Below, in pieces: positions 17,918 to 26,626 of a stretch of 64,000 bases of DNA. Location of the stretch: assembly GCF_023806485.1 (NCBI RefSeq), contig NZ_JAMSLR010000001.1, positions 531,835 to 595,834 of the forward strand, given 5' to 3'. Made by a program: the position numbers and the translations under genes. Under the pieces are notes generated by a model that was not told where the DNA came from, did no database searches, and was given only the letters and a program-made list of their open reading frames with translations. The DNA comes from Thermalbibacter longus (GTDB taxonomy: Bacteria > Chloroflexota > Chloroflexia > Thermomicrobiales > Thermomicrobiaceae). Numbering within the stretch: position 1 is the first letter of the stretch; every line of letters begins with the position of its first letter.

Positions 17918-18793
17918 CTAACTGCGGGCAGGAACCAGTGTCAGGCGCGCGCCGAAGGCCTGATCCGGAGCGATAAGGAGGCCAGACCAGGCCGGGGCGG
18001 GCTCCAGCGCGACCCCGGACTGCTCCAGGTATCTTCGCGTCTCATCCAGATCCCTAACTTGGAGCACCACTTCGAATGGGTGCTCGCCGTCCTGCTCGAG
18101 CGCTTGCTGCACTGGCCCGTCTCCGGTCGGAGCCAGCAAATCGATCGCGAATTCGCCGAGCTGGAACCGCGCGCGTCGAGCGGCGAGCTCTGGCACCTCG
18201 TCCTGGGCCTGCACCGCTAGGCCGAGCTGTCGCTCGTACAGGTGGAGCCCGCGCTCCAGGTCAGTTACAGCAATCGATATCCCGACCACACCGGTCGTGC
18301 CGTTCGGGTGGTTGCCCGGCCGTTCCCACGTAAGCCGCTCGTCGTCGGGGATGTCCCACTGGATCAGGAATGGCCAGGGCCGTAGCCAGGACACACCACT
18401 CGGGACCAGCAGGCGCCACGAGAGGAGCCGGCCGTCGGGGCGAAGCCGTTCCATCGGGAAGGGGCCGACCGCCTCGAGGCCGGTCTGCCGGAACCGCTCG
18501 GCATCGGCCTCGATGTCGGACGTCGCCAAGGCGTATCCTACCAGCCCGCCATCGCGCTGGTCGAACAGCGCGACCAGCGTCTGCCCGCTCGTGCCACCGG
18601 CGATGGCTTCTTCCCGGTCGGCCACGGAGAGTAGTTCCAGGTAATCGAGCCCGAAGCGGATGATGGCGTTGTAGGTTCCCAGACCGGTGTGGCGACCGCC
18701 GGGGTGAACATCGAACCCAAGGTGGCGGAAACGAGCAATCGCCGCGTCGAGGTCGCGCACCGCGATGACGGCATGGTCGAACCGGCTGATCAT
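17918..18793 (-). CDS. VOC-superfamily (glyoxalase-like) protein
   Basis: The 291-residue protein opens with FDHAVIAVRDLDAAIARFRH, a vicinal-oxygen-chelate beta-alpha-beta-beta-beta unit with its histidine ligand, and has a second unit at about 168-285 (GVVGISIAVTDLERGLHLYE). This two-module layout fits the glyoxalase-like domain used in dioxygenases, isomerases and epimerases acting on CoA esters or small organics. It is the last gene of the liv-type operon, 16 bases after the luciferase-like gene, so it probably acts on the imported compound. Substrate unknown. Confidence 0.8.
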   Translation of the reverse strand: MISRFDHAVIAVRDLDAAIARFRHLGFDVHPGGRHTGLGTYNAIIRFGLDYLELLSVADREEAIAGGTSGQTLVALFDQRDGGLVGYALATSDIEADAERFRQTGLEAVGPFPMERLRPDGRLLSWRLLVPSGVSWLRPWPFLIQWDIPDDERLTWERPGNHPNGTTGVVGISIAVTDLERGLHLYERQLGLAVQAQDEVPELAARRARFQLGEFAIDLLAPTGDGPVQQALEQDGEHPFEVVLQVRDLDETRRYLEQSGVALEPAPAWSGLLIAPDQAFGARLTLVPARS

Positions 18794-18809
18794 TCGTCAC
18801 GTCCTCTCG

Positions 18810-19799
18810 TTATGCGAACGCGGGGAGCACCTCTCGGGTGACCCGCTCGAACTGCCCCTGCTGGTCGTAGCTAGCCAGGCGCAGCGTGATCGTCGTCGCG
18901 CCGGCCTCGACAAATGCCCGGATCTGCTCGATGCATTCCTCTGGCGTGCCGAGCGCCACCCAGCGTTCGACTAAGGCCCGGTCGTAGTCGACACCATAGT
19001 AGGCATCCAGGTATCGCTTGGCCTCCTGGAAGGCCGCCTCACGGTCCTCATTGACGTTGATGTTGTAGTAGAGGCAGGCCTCGAAGTCAGGACCGAGCTC
19101 GCGCCCCTCCTCACGCGCGTACTGCTCGATCGCCTGAAGGTTGGCCGCGAACGATTCCGGCGTGTTCATCGTCGTCATCCAGCCGTCACCGAGACGGGCC
19201 ACGCGCCGGAGTGCTCGCTCGCGCATCTTCGGCTTGTCGACCGGCGGGTTGGCGGTGACCCAGATCGGGATCGGTTGCTGGACGGGGCGCGGGAGAATCG
19301 TGACGCCGTCGAAGGAGTTGTACTCGCCGTGGTAGCTGACGTTCTCCTGGCTGGAGGTCAGGCGCAGGATCTCGATTGCCTCCTCCATGCGCCGCATGCG
19401 GCTCGAGGGATCGATCCGGAACGCGGCGAACTCCTCTTCGAACTGGCCGCCGCCAGGTCCCGGCTGTCCCTGGCAGGCGACAAAGATGGTTCGTCCTCCG
19501 GAGAGAAAGTCCAGGCTCGCCCACTGGTACGCGAGCAACAACGCGTCTCGCAGCGGTGTGCTCGCCATGCAAGCCGGGCCGAGCTTGACCCGTTCGGTGA
19601 TCGCGGCGAGCGCGCCAAGGAGTACCAGCGCGTCCAACCGCGGCTTGGCGAGGATCGAGTCGCCGACCCACACGGAGTCCCAGGCCGGCTCCTGGTCGGC
19701 TAGCCGTGCCAGGCTGTACAGGTCTTCCAACGTAGCCGCTCCGGTGATCACTCCTCTGTTCGAGAGCGTCAGGCCGAAGCGCACCTTCGATCGCGCCAT
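18810..19799 (-). CDS. Luciferase-like (LLM class) flavin-dependent oxidoreductase
   Basis: A 329-residue TIM-barrel flavoenzyme of the bacterial luciferase superfamily, using FMN or F420. Family features are the N-terminal RFGLTLSNRG, WDSVWVGDSI near residue 40, ERVKLGPACMASTPLRDALL, the SGGRTIFVACQGQPGPGG loop, and PIPIWVTANPP followed by LGDGWMT. The C-terminus has ALGTPEECIEQIRAFVEAGA, typical of the subfamily. It lies 22 bases after livF within the transporter operon, so it likely oxidises or desulfonates the imported compound. Cofactor choice cannot be settled here. Confidence 0.85.
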   Translation of the reverse strand: MARSKVRFGLTLSNRGVITGAATLEDLYSLARLADQEPAWDSVWVGDSILAKPRLDALVLLGALAAITERVKLGPACMASTPLRDALLLAYQWASLDFLSGGRTIFVACQGQPGPGGGQFEEEFAAFRIDPSSRMRRMEEAIEILRLTSSQENVSYHGEYNSFDGVTILPRPVQQPIPIWVTANPPVDKPKMRERALRRVARLGDGWMTTMNTPESFAANLQAIEQYAREEGRELGPDFEACLYYNINVNEDREAAFQEAKRYLDAYYGVDYDRALVERWVALGTPEECIEQIRAFVEAGATTITLRLASYDQQGQFERVTREVLPAFA

Positions 19800-19821
19800 C
19801 GGGCAATCCCTCCTTCGTGTA

Positions 19822-20595
19822 TCACGCAGAGTCTCCCGCAGTTAACTCGGGTGCTCTCTCGGGGTTGGATTTGGAACCGCGCGCCGTGCCGAAGTAGCGC
19901 TCGCGTACCTCGGGGTTCTTGGCCAGCTCTCGGGCCGGCCCGCTCAGCACGATGCGGCCCGTGTGCATGATGTATCCACGCTCGGCTGCCTCGAGCGCCA
20001 GCCGCGCGTTCTGCTCCACGAGCAGGATCGTGACGCCCCGCTCGCGCAGGTGGCGCAGCAGGCTGAACACTTGCTGGACGATCACTGGCGCCAGGCCGAG
20101 GCTCGGCTCGTCGAGCAGCAGGATGCGCGGTCTGGACATCAGCGCTCGGGCAATCGCCAGCATCTGCTGTTCGCCGCCGGACAGCGTACCAGCGGCTTGA
20201 TGCGACCGCTCACGCAGGATCGGGAAGAGCTCATAGACCTGGCGCAGGTCGCCGGCGATCTCCTCGCGCGGACGGCTGTATCCCCCGAGATAGAGGTTAT
20301 CGAGCACGGAGAGGTCGGCGAACACCCGCCGGCCCTCCGGTATCAGCGCGAGCCCGCGTCGCGGTAGTTCGTGGGCCGGCACTCCCCGGATCGACACGCC
20401 GTCGAGCAGGATATCTCCCCCAGCGACAGGGGCCAACCCGGCAATCGCGCGCAGCGTGCTGCTCTTCCCCGCGCCGTTCGCCCCGATGATCGCGACCAGC
20501 TCGCCCTCAGCTACCTGGAACGAGGCGCCGTCTACCGCGCGGATGCCGCCGTACTGCACAGTGAGTTCGGTAATTGCCAGTACTGGTTCCCTCAT
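19822..20595 (-). CDS. livF: Branched-chain amino-acid type ABC transporter ATPase LivF
   Basis: This 257-residue ATPase has Walker A GANGAGKSSTLRAI, signature LSGGEQQMLAIARALMSRP, Walker B ILLLDEPSLGLAP and the H-loop region with LLVEQNARLALEAAERGYIM, which is diagnostic of LivF. ATG 20595 is chosen because it overlaps the livG stop by four bases; the frame extends upstream to 20772 with no family-like sequence. It pairs with LivG to power import through LivH/LivM. Confidence 0.95.
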   Translation of the reverse strand: MREPVLAITELTVQYGGIRAVDGASFQVAEGELVAIIGANGAGKSSTLRAIAGLAPVAGGDILLDGVSIRGVPAHELPRRGLALIPEGRRVFADLSVLDNLYLGGYSRPREEIAGDLRQVYELFPILRERSHQAAGTLSGGEQQMLAIARALMSRPRILLLDEPSLGLAPVIVQQVFSLLRHLRERGVTILLVEQNARLALEAAERGYIMHTGRIVLSGPARELAKNPEVRERYFGTARGSKSNPERAPELTAGDSA

Positions 20596-21362
20596 GCCGC
20601 CTCCCCGAGATAGGCACGAATGACCTCGGGGTGCTGGGTCACTTCCTCGGGAGTGCCGCTTACGATGATCGCCCCCTGGTCCATCACGATGACCCGCTGG
20701 CAGAGCCGTTCCACCACGTCCAGGTGATGCTCGATCAGCACGAGCGAGAGCCCGTACCGTCCTTGCGCCCACTCGAGGAAGTCGCTCAACGCGGCCGCTT
20801 CGCTCTCGTTCATGCCGGCCGCCGGTTCGTCGAGCAGCAGCGCTCGTGGTTGTGTGGCCAGCGCGCGGATGATCTCGACCCGCCGCTGGTCGCCGTAGGG
20901 GAGGACGCCGGCCGGCCGGTCCTGTATCGCCATGAGCCCGGAAGCCTCCAGCAGCTCGTCGACCTCCTGGCGCCAGCGCTCGACTTCCCGCCGGTAGCGT
21001 CTCGTGCGGAGCGCCACGTCAATCGTGGAGATCTGCAGCCTTGGAGCCGCCGCCACCTCGACGTTCTGCCGAACCGTCAGCTCGCTGAACAGGCGGATGT
21101 GCTGGAAGGTGCGCACGAGCCCCAGTTGAGCGATCCGGTCCGGACGAGCCTGGCTAATGTCGTGGCCGGCGAACGTGATGCGGCCGCGTGACGGACGGTG
21201 GAAGCCAGACAACAGGTTAACGACCGTGCTCTTGCCGGCGCCGTTGGGCCCGATCAAGCCGACGACCTCGCCGGGATAGAGATCCAGCTCGAAGCCCCGC
21301 ACCGCTTGGATGCCGTCGAACTCTTTCCACAGATCACGGACAGTGAGCAGCGCCTCGGTCAT
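20592..21362 (-). CDS. livG: Branched-chain amino-acid type ABC transporter ATPase LivG
   Basis: The 256-residue partner ATPase shows GPNGAGKSTVVNLLSGFHRP (Walker A), the LivG-type RIAQLGLVRTFQHIRLFSEL segment, Walker B ALLLDEPAAGMNESE and VLIEHHLDVVERLCQRVIVM. LivG proteins carry the longer insert before the signature, seen here as PRLQISTIDVALRTRRYRRE. In place of the usual LSGG the signature region reads LPYGDQRRVEIIRALATQP, which is normal for LivG. It overlaps livM and livF by four bases each. Confidence 0.95.
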   Translation of the reverse strand: MTEALLTVRDLWKEFDGIQAVRGFELDLYPGEVVGLIGPNGAGKSTVVNLLSGFHRPSRGRITFAGHDISQARPDRIAQLGLVRTFQHIRLFSELTVRQNVEVAAAPRLQISTIDVALRTRRYRREVERWRQEVDELLEASGLMAIQDRPAGVLPYGDQRRVEIIRALATQPRALLLDEPAAGMNESEAAALSDFLEWAQGRYGLSLVLIEHHLDVVERLCQRVIVMDQGAIIVSGTPEEVTQHPEVIRAYLGEAA

Positions 21363-22402
21363 CGGGCTCCTGCCTCCTCTCGAGGCGACGGCTGAGTCCG
21401 TCGCTCTTCCGCGTTCGGTTCTGCGCTGACTCGCTGGGGCACCAGAGACGCTGGCGGCCGGCCACGCCAGCCCGCGAACAGCCTGCCCTGGCCGAGCAGG
21501 CCCTGTGGGCGTAACCAGATGACCAGCATCAGCAGGACGCCGTACAAGACCATGCGTAGATCAGCCAACCCGCGCAGTACCTCGGGCAAGAGCGTCAACA
21601 AGACGGCGCCCACGATGGGCCCCGGAATGGTGGCGATGCCACCGACTGCCACCATCGCCAGGAGCGCGATGGTGTGCGTGAGCTGGAACGGTTCCACACT
21701 CACGAACGTGATGTAGTGCGCGTAGAGTGCCCCGGCTGCTCCCGCAAAGAAAGCGGCCAGGGCGAACGCCATCGTGCGGACTCCCGCTACGTCCGTCCCG
21801 ATACTAGCCGCCGCCTGATCGTCTCCACGCGTCGCGATCAGGCTCAGGCCGAAGGGGGAGTCGACGAAGCGGCGGATGACCACGATGGCGAGAACCAGGA
21901 GGGCCAACCCCAGATAGTAGTTGTCCCGGTGAGTCGTTGCGACCCAGCCGAAGAGTTCCGCTCGGGGTATCCCGGGTAGACCGCTCGGGCCGCGGGTGAC
22001 CGCGTCCCAGTTGTAGGCGACGAGTACCAGGATCTCTCCGAGGGCGAGCGTGGCCATGGCGAAATAGTGCCCGCGAAGGTGCAGGATCGGCCGCGCGAAG
22101 ATCCAGCCGGTGATGGCTGCTGCCAGCGCCGCGACCGGGAGGGTGACAAGGAAGGGCGCGCCGAGATGGAGCGCGAGCAGAGCCGTCACATACGCGCCGA
22201 TGCCGTAGAAGCCGGCGTGGCCGAGCGAGATGAGCCCGCCATAGCCCAGAACGAGGTTCAGGCTGACCGCCAGTACCGCTTCGAGGGCCGCGACTGCTAG
22301 CAGCCGGTGTAGGAACGGGTTCTGAACCAGAAGCGGCAGCAGGATGGCCAGAACTAGGAACGGCCAGCCTGGTCGGATGCGTGTGGGTCGCCACCGGCGC
22401 AT
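21359..22402 (-). CDS. livM: Branched-chain amino-acid type ABC transporter permease LivM
   Basis: The 347-residue permease has about nine membrane helices and the family landmarks LNLVLGYGGLISLGHAGFYG near residue 60, SPFGLSLIATRGDDQAAASI (the coupling-helix region) and GGIATIPGPIVGAVLLTLLPE. ATG 22402 is chosen because the livH stop codon ends one base upstream; the same frame is open further upstream but encodes no membrane segments. The Arg/Glu-rich tail (about 320-347) is hydrophilic. Confidence 0.93.
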   Translation of the reverse strand: MRRWRPTRIRPGWPFLVLAILLPLLVQNPFLHRLLAVAALEAVLAVSLNLVLGYGGLISLGHAGFYGIGAYVTALLALHLGAPFLVTLPVAALAAAITGWIFARPILHLRGHYFAMATLALGEILVLVAYNWDAVTRGPSGLPGIPRAELFGWVATTHRDNYYLGLALLVLAIVVIRRFVDSPFGLSLIATRGDDQAAASIGTDVAGVRTMAFALAAFFAGAAGALYAHYITFVSVEPFQLTHTIALLAMVAVGGIATIPGPIVGAVLLTLLPEVLRGLADLRMVLYGVLLMLVIWLRPQGLLGQGRLFAGWRGRPPASLVPQRVSAEPNAEERRTQPSPREEAGAR

Positions 22403-22403
22403 G

Positions 22404-23309
22404 CTACAACCTCTCCGGTATGGCTCGGCCCAGGAGCCCCTGTGGCCGGAGCACGAGCACCCCGATAAGCAGCGCGAAGATGATCGCGTCCGACCACTTG
22501 GGCGACACGTAGCTCTCCAGCAAGACTTCGAAGACGCCGAGCAGTAGCCCACTGATCACGGCGCCAACCAGGTTGCCCACGCCACCGATCACCGTGGCGG
22601 TATACCCTTTGACCAGTGCCGCAATCCCCATGCTCGAGTAGACGACACCGTAGAGGGCAGCTACGAGCACGCCAGCCGCGCCGGCGAACGCCGAGCCGAC
22701 CGCGAACGCAGCAGCGATGATGCGTATGGTGTTGATCCCCATCAGCCGGGCTGTCTCGGGGTCACTCGCGGTTGCCCGGATAGCTCGCCCAAGCTGGGTG
22801 CGCCGCAGCACGAGCTGTAGCCCAGCAAGCAACGCCAGCGCGGTGACGAAGATGACGACCTTGAATGCCGGAATCGTGGCCGGTCCCAGAGTCAGGTTCC
22901 CAGGTGCCCAATTGAGCACGAAGGGGTGCAGTTCCGCGCCCCATAGGAAAGCTGCGAGGTACTGGAGGGCGATCGAGAGTCCGATAGCGCTAATGATCGC
23001 CGCGATATGCGGGGCTGCCATCAGGGGCCGGAACACCACGCGCTCGACCGCCAACCCGATCGCGGCGCCGAGGAACAGAGCAAGAACCAGTACCAGACCG
23101 AACTGGCTAAAGCCACCGAGCGGTAACGCCGGGAGCGCCGTCAGGACCAAGAACGCCACCAGCATGTAGACCTCGCCGTGGGCGAACTGGGCGACGCGGA
23201 GCACGCCGAAGATCAGCGCGAAGCCCAGCGCGACGAGCCCGTAGACGCCTCCGATTGCCAGCCCGCTGACGAGCTGATCGACCAGGACAGGAATCGTCAC
23301 GGAGTCCAT
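22404..23309 (-). CDS. livH: Branched-chain amino-acid type ABC transporter permease LivH
   Basis: The 301-residue permease shows LVSGLAIGGVYGLVALGFAL at the N-terminus, LGRAIRATASDPETARLMGI (coupling helix) and VKGYTATVIGGVGNLVGAVI near the C-terminus, all diagnostic of LivH. It ends with VLVLRPQGLLGRAIPERL. Its start overlaps the livK stop by 13 bases. Confidence 0.95.
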   Translation of the reverse strand: MDSVTIPVLVDQLVSGLAIGGVYGLVALGFALIFGVLRVAQFAHGEVYMLVAFLVLTALPALPLGGFSQFGLVLVLALFLGAAIGLAVERVVFRPLMAAPHIAAIISAIGLSIALQYLAAFLWGAELHPFVLNWAPGNLTLGPATIPAFKVVIFVTALALLAGLQLVLRRTQLGRAIRATASDPETARLMGINTIRIIAAAFAVGSAFAGAAGVLVAALYGVVYSSMGIAALVKGYTATVIGGVGNLVGAVISGLLLGVFEVLLESYVSPKWSDAIIFALLIGVLVLRPQGLLGRAIPERL

Positions 23310-24427
23310 GGCTTGAACTGCCCGTCCTGAACGATCAGGAACTCGAACTCGGTATAGATTGCCTGGCGATTCTGGTCGAAGCTCAGCGGGCCGATGGCGG
23401 TATCCAGATTCTCGATCGCCTCCAGGCCCTGGCGGATACCGTCGCGCGTCGCGCCGCCCTGGCGCGCGGCTTCAGCGATTGCCTGGGTGGCGGCATAGGC
23501 ATAGATGACGAACGGGGTCGGCTCGGCTCCGTACTTCTGCCGGTATTCGGCGGCCACGGCCTCCCAGTTTTCGCCTTGCGCCACTCGGGCCGTGATCACC
23601 CCTTCGACAGCCTCACCGCCGACCTCCGGGAACTGGTTGGAAATGATGGCTGCCGATGCGAACCAGCGGGTCTGCACCCCTGATGCGACGGCCTGCTTAA
23701 TCAGGAGCGCCGCGTCGTTGTAATAGCTGCTCAGGTAGACCGCCTCAGCGCCAGCGTTCTTCAGCTTGATGATCCCGCTGGTGAAGTCCTTGGTATCTGG
23801 CTGGTAAGGCTCGTCGAGCACGATGGTGCCGCCGTTTTGTTGCACTCGCTCGACGAAGTACTGGTGCTCCGACTTGCCGAAGTCCGTGTTCAGATAGAAC
23901 GTGGCAATACGCGTGAGACCGAGCTGCTGGACGAGCAAATCAGCCGTGGCCTGCGCGCCGAGATCGTTGGTCGGGCTTACGCGGAAGACCCATTCGTTCC
24001 CTTGCTGCGTGATCTTAGGGTCGGAGGCGGAGATTACGACCAGCGGCAACCCGTTCGCCTTGTAGATCGGCATTGCGGCGTAGACCGTGCTGCTGGTGAA
24101 GTGGCCCATGCTGGCAAGGATGCTGGAGTCGGAGCCGATCCGCTGAGCGATGTTTGCGGTCTCGGTAGTATCGTTCCGGTCGTCGAACTGCTCGATGACG
24201 ATCTCCTTACCGTCGACTCCACCAGCCGCGTTGATCTTCTCAGCCGCCATCTGGGCGCCACGAACGAAGTCCTGCCCGTAGGTAGCCGCGTCACCGGACA
24301 TCGGCCCGACGACCGCGATCTTGATCTGGTCTCCACCGGCTCCGGCGAGCCCGCCGATATCGCAGCCGACGAGGATGAACGCGGCTGCCAGAACCAGGGC
24401 AAGCAGGCGACTGCGCACGATGTTCAT
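23297..24427 (-). CDS. livK: ABC transporter substrate-binding lipoprotein, LivK/leucine-binding family
   Basis: A 376-residue lipoprotein with signal peptide and lipobox at about 21-25 (FILVGCD). The binding fold starts IKIAVVGPMSGDAATYGQDF and includes GVDGKEIVIEQFDDRNDTTE and ASMGHFTSSTVYAAMPIYKA, as in leucine/amide-binding proteins. Substrates of this family range from amino acids to amides and aromatic acids, so the ligand is open; the downstream LLM and VOC genes hint at an oxidisable organic compound. ATG 24427 follows GGAGG; the in-frame upstream extension lacks a signal. A TTGACA (complement of 24469-24474) is the best -35 candidate, with a poor -10. Confidence 0.92.
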   Translation of the reverse strand: MNIVRSRLLALVLAAAFILVGCDIGGLAGAGGDQIKIAVVGPMSGDAATYGQDFVRGAQMAAEKINAAGGVDGKEIVIEQFDDRNDTTETANIAQRIGSDSSILASMGHFTSSTVYAAMPIYKANGLPLVVISASDPKITQQGNEWVFRVSPTNDLGAQATADLLVQQLGLTRIATFYLNTDFGKSEHQYFVERVQQNGGTIVLDEPYQPDTKDFTSGIIKLKNAGAEAVYLSSYYNDAALLIKQAVASGVQTRWFASAAIISNQFPEVGGEAVEGVITARVAQGENWEAVAAEYRQKYGAEPTPFVIYAYAATQAIAEAARQGGATRDGIRQGLEAIENLDTAIGPLSFDQNRQAIYTEFEFLIVQDGQFKPWTP

Positions 24428-24546
24428 CCGACAACACCCTCCTCGATCCAGCCCACGGAAGGTTGGCCTGTCAAATCCATGGACCGGCACTCAACCCATT
24501 TGGGGACAGGGACTCCGGCTTGCTTCCGCTCTCGAGCCATCACCGA

Positions 24547-24929
24547 TCACCGCGTGCGAGGCCGTAGCGGAGGCTCGTCCACCACGACCGTGCGCCACGG
24601 GGATTCTTCCCAGCGGCGTCGGAGCGCCTCGATTGCTCGGGCAAAGAGGGGACTAGTTACAGTTGCAGATTCGCGGCCAGTAGGCCAGCACGAGGATCGT
24701 CAGCGGGCACGGCGGTACCGGCCGGGCCAGGACTGGATATGCAGCCTTCAGGTCGATCTCCATCGCATCACCCAAAGCGAGTACCTGATACCGCCAGCCG
24801 CCATGCGGCAGTCTCAGCAGCGCAAGTATCCGGATTTCCGCGCCCGCTGTCAAGTCCGCGTGGAATACGAGCGACTATCAGGAGCCATGCTCCCGTGGCG
24901 TCCAATGCCTGCCTCACGCGGACAACGGA
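24547..24929 (-). pseudogene. Decayed gene of unknown family, at least two frameshifts
   Basis: Protein-like segments follow one another in three different minus-strand frames: VVRVRQALDATGAWLLIVAR (around 24927-24870), then EIRILALLRLPHGGWRYQVL with ALGDAMEIDLKAAYP (around 24838-24720), then SPLFARAIEALRRRWEESPW and RTVVVDEPPLRPRTR ending at TGA 24547. No single frame covers them and each overlap is broken by stops. This pattern is expected of a gene disrupted by indels. I do not recognise the family. It lies between the intact gene ending at 24967 and the liv operon, with no clear start. Confidence 0.35.
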
Positions 24930-24966
24930 CGCCGCAGAGCACGGGCGTGCTGCCGGAGAGCCAGCG

Positions 24967-25449
24967 TCAGGGCACGATTGCCCACTCATCTGGCAGGCGA
25001 TAGTGGTAGAGCATGCGCGTCGGTTGGCCGGATCGGCGGATTCGCCCTCGGTCCTCCCGCTGTAGCTCGCCGTAGCTATTCACTACCTGGACGATTCGCC
25101 GCGCGCCGAGGTTGTAGAGAATCAGCCCGGACTCTACCGGTTGCAAGCTGAGGTCCCTCGTGACCTCGTCTAGGACGCGGAAGGGGGGCAAGGTCGAGGG
25201 AGACGCGTGCTCGATTATCGAGTGAAAGGCTGATGGATCGTCAGGAGTGTTGTGCTCATCGAACACCGCCAGGCCGTTGCGAACTTCGGTAATGAAGTCA
25301 GCATCGTAAGGCCGCGTGAACTCCAGGAGTTCCGCGAGCGACCGCGGGTTGCGGCTACAGGCGGCTGCGAACATTTTGATGGCGTGACCAGGTCCAACGA
25401 AGCTCGCTGCTCCTTGCGCGTCGATCACGGTAAACCGAACCAGCGTCAC
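24967..25449 (-). CDS. Hypothetical protein, 160 residues
   Basis: No named family is recognised. The protein is soluble, with mixed alpha/beta character: MTLVRFTVIDAQGAASFVGP at the start, YDADFITEVRNGLAVFDEHN in the middle and GLILYNLGARRIVQVVNSYG toward the end. Codon use is like that of its neighbours, which supports it being real. It is divergent from the ThiF-like gene at 25586, sharing a 136-base region that contains a nested inverted repeat. Confidence 0.6.
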   Translation of the reverse strand: MTLVRFTVIDAQGAASFVGPGHAIKMFAAACSRNPRSLAELLEFTRPYDADFITEVRNGLAVFDEHNTPDDPSAFHSIIEHASPSTLPPFRVLDEVTRDLSLQPVESGLILYNLGARRIVQVVNSYGELQREDRGRIRRSGQPTRMLYHYRLPDEWAIVP

Positions 25450-25479
25450 GGTCTCACCTTTACCCTTCAGAAGGAATTC

Positions 25480-25523
25480 GGCACTTCGAAACGAACTCGG
25501 CTCGGTTCGGAGCCGAGAGTGCC
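25480..25523. repeat. Nested inverted repeat in a divergent promoter region
   Basis: An outer 6-bp stem GGCACT (25480-25485) / AGTGCC (25518-25523) encloses an inner perfect 8-bp stem CTCGGCTC (25496-25503) / GAGCCGAG (25510-25517) with a 6-base loop; ten unpaired bases lie on the left only. Downstream, TTGGGA and TACCAT are spaced 17 bases apart and may be the promoter of the 25586 gene, which would make the repeat a DNA operator rather than a leader structure. Confidence 0.4.
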
Positions 25524-25585
25524 TTGGGAAGAGCCTCCGGCAACTGTACCATAGAGGTCAAGCGATCACTGGTGAGGAGTTCTCC

Positions 25586-26623
25586 GTGAGCAGCTCGCTC
25601 GTCGTCTCTCAGCGGTACCACCGGCAGGAGTTGATCCCCGAGATCGGCCGCGAGGGTCAACGGCGTCTCCGGGAGGCTCGCGTCTGCATCATCGGCATCG
25701 GCGCGCTCGGCACGCATGTGGCCGACCAACTCGCCCGAGCGGGTGCCGGCTTCCTGCGGCTGGTCGACCGCGATGTTCCGGAGCTGACGAATTTGCAACG
25801 CCAGGTGCTCTTCGACGAGGCGGATGTCGAATCTGCAACCCCCAAGGCGATCGCAGCCGCTAGACGCTTGGGAGCGATCAACCACGAGGTCGAGCTGGAG
25901 CCGGTCGTCGACGACGTCAATCCGTACAACGTCGAGCGGCTGATCTCCGACGTCGACGTCGTGATCGACGGGAGCGACAACTTCGAGCTGCGCTATTTGC
26001 TGAACGATGCGTCGGTCAAGCTGGGCCGGCCGTGGATCTACGGCGGTGTCATCGCGACGCACGGGACGACGATGACGATCATCCCCGGAGAGACCCCTTG
26101 CCTGCGCTGCGTCTTCCCGGAGCCGCCTCCACCGGGCGCCGCGCCAACCTGCGACACGGCGGGGGTGCTCGGCCCCGCCGTGGCCGTCATCGGCGCGTTG
26201 CAGGCCGTTGAGGCGATCAAGTTGCTGACCGGCAACCGCGACGCGCGGAGCCGATGGTTGACCAGCTTCGATGTCTGGACGCACGAGCTCGTTCGCATCG
26301 ATCTCCCGGCGCGCAATCCGGAGTGCCCGACTTGTGGCCTCGGCCGGTACGAGTTTCTCGATCGAACGCTGCCGACCCAGACGATCCAGCTCTGTGGACG
26401 CGATGCGGTGCAGGTCGTGGTTCACCCCCGCGCCAGCCTCTCGTTCCCTGCGCTCGCTGAGCGACTAAGTCGATCCGGTGAGGTAAGCTATAACCGTTAC
26501 CTGATGCGGTTCCGGGCAGGAGCTTATGAGTTGACGATCTTCCCGGACGGACGCGCGATCGTACGGGGTACGACCGATCCCGCCGAGGCGAGGTCAATCT
26601 ACGCTCGCTATATCGGGATGTAA
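25586..26623 (+). CDS. ThiF/MoeB-family E1-like adenylyltransferase
   Basis: The 345-residue enzyme activates the C-terminus of a ubiquitin-fold sulfur carrier by adenylation. It shows the nucleotide loop GIGALGTHVADQLARAGAG, acidic LRLVDRDVPELTNLQRQVLF with the catalytic Arg, ATPKA with the conserved Lys, DVVIDGSDNFELRYLLND, two zinc CxxC pairs (PCLRC and ECPTC) and the cysteine in TCDTAGVLGPA. The last 85 residues form the small C-terminal domain seen in longer MoeB/ThiF proteins. GTG start follows GAGGAG. The next gene, a cysteine-desulfurase-like protein, begins 3 bases after its stop, so the two probably form one sulfur-transfer unit. Confidence 0.9.
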   Translation: MSSSLVVSQRYHRQELIPEIGREGQRRLREARVCIIGIGALGTHVADQLARAGAGFLRLVDRDVPELTNLQRQVLFDEADVESATPKAIAAARRLGAINHEVELEPVVDDVNPYNVERLISDVDVVIDGSDNFELRYLLNDASVKLGRPWIYGGVIATHGTTMTIIPGETPCLRCVFPEPPPPGAAPTCDTAGVLGPAVAVIGALQAVEAIKLLTGNRDARSRWLTSFDVWTHELVRIDLPARNPECPTCGLGRYEFLDRTLPTQTIQLCGRDAVQVVVHPRASLSFPALAERLSRSGEVSYNRYLMRFRAGAYELTIFPDGRAIVRGTTDPAEARSIYARYIGM

Positions 26624-26626
26624 CAA

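Noticed and set aside
25460..26425. 321-residue open frame antisense to the ThiF-like gene
   Set aside because: Lies over a gene with full E1 motifs; its Asp/Arg/Gln/His-rich sequence shows no domain.
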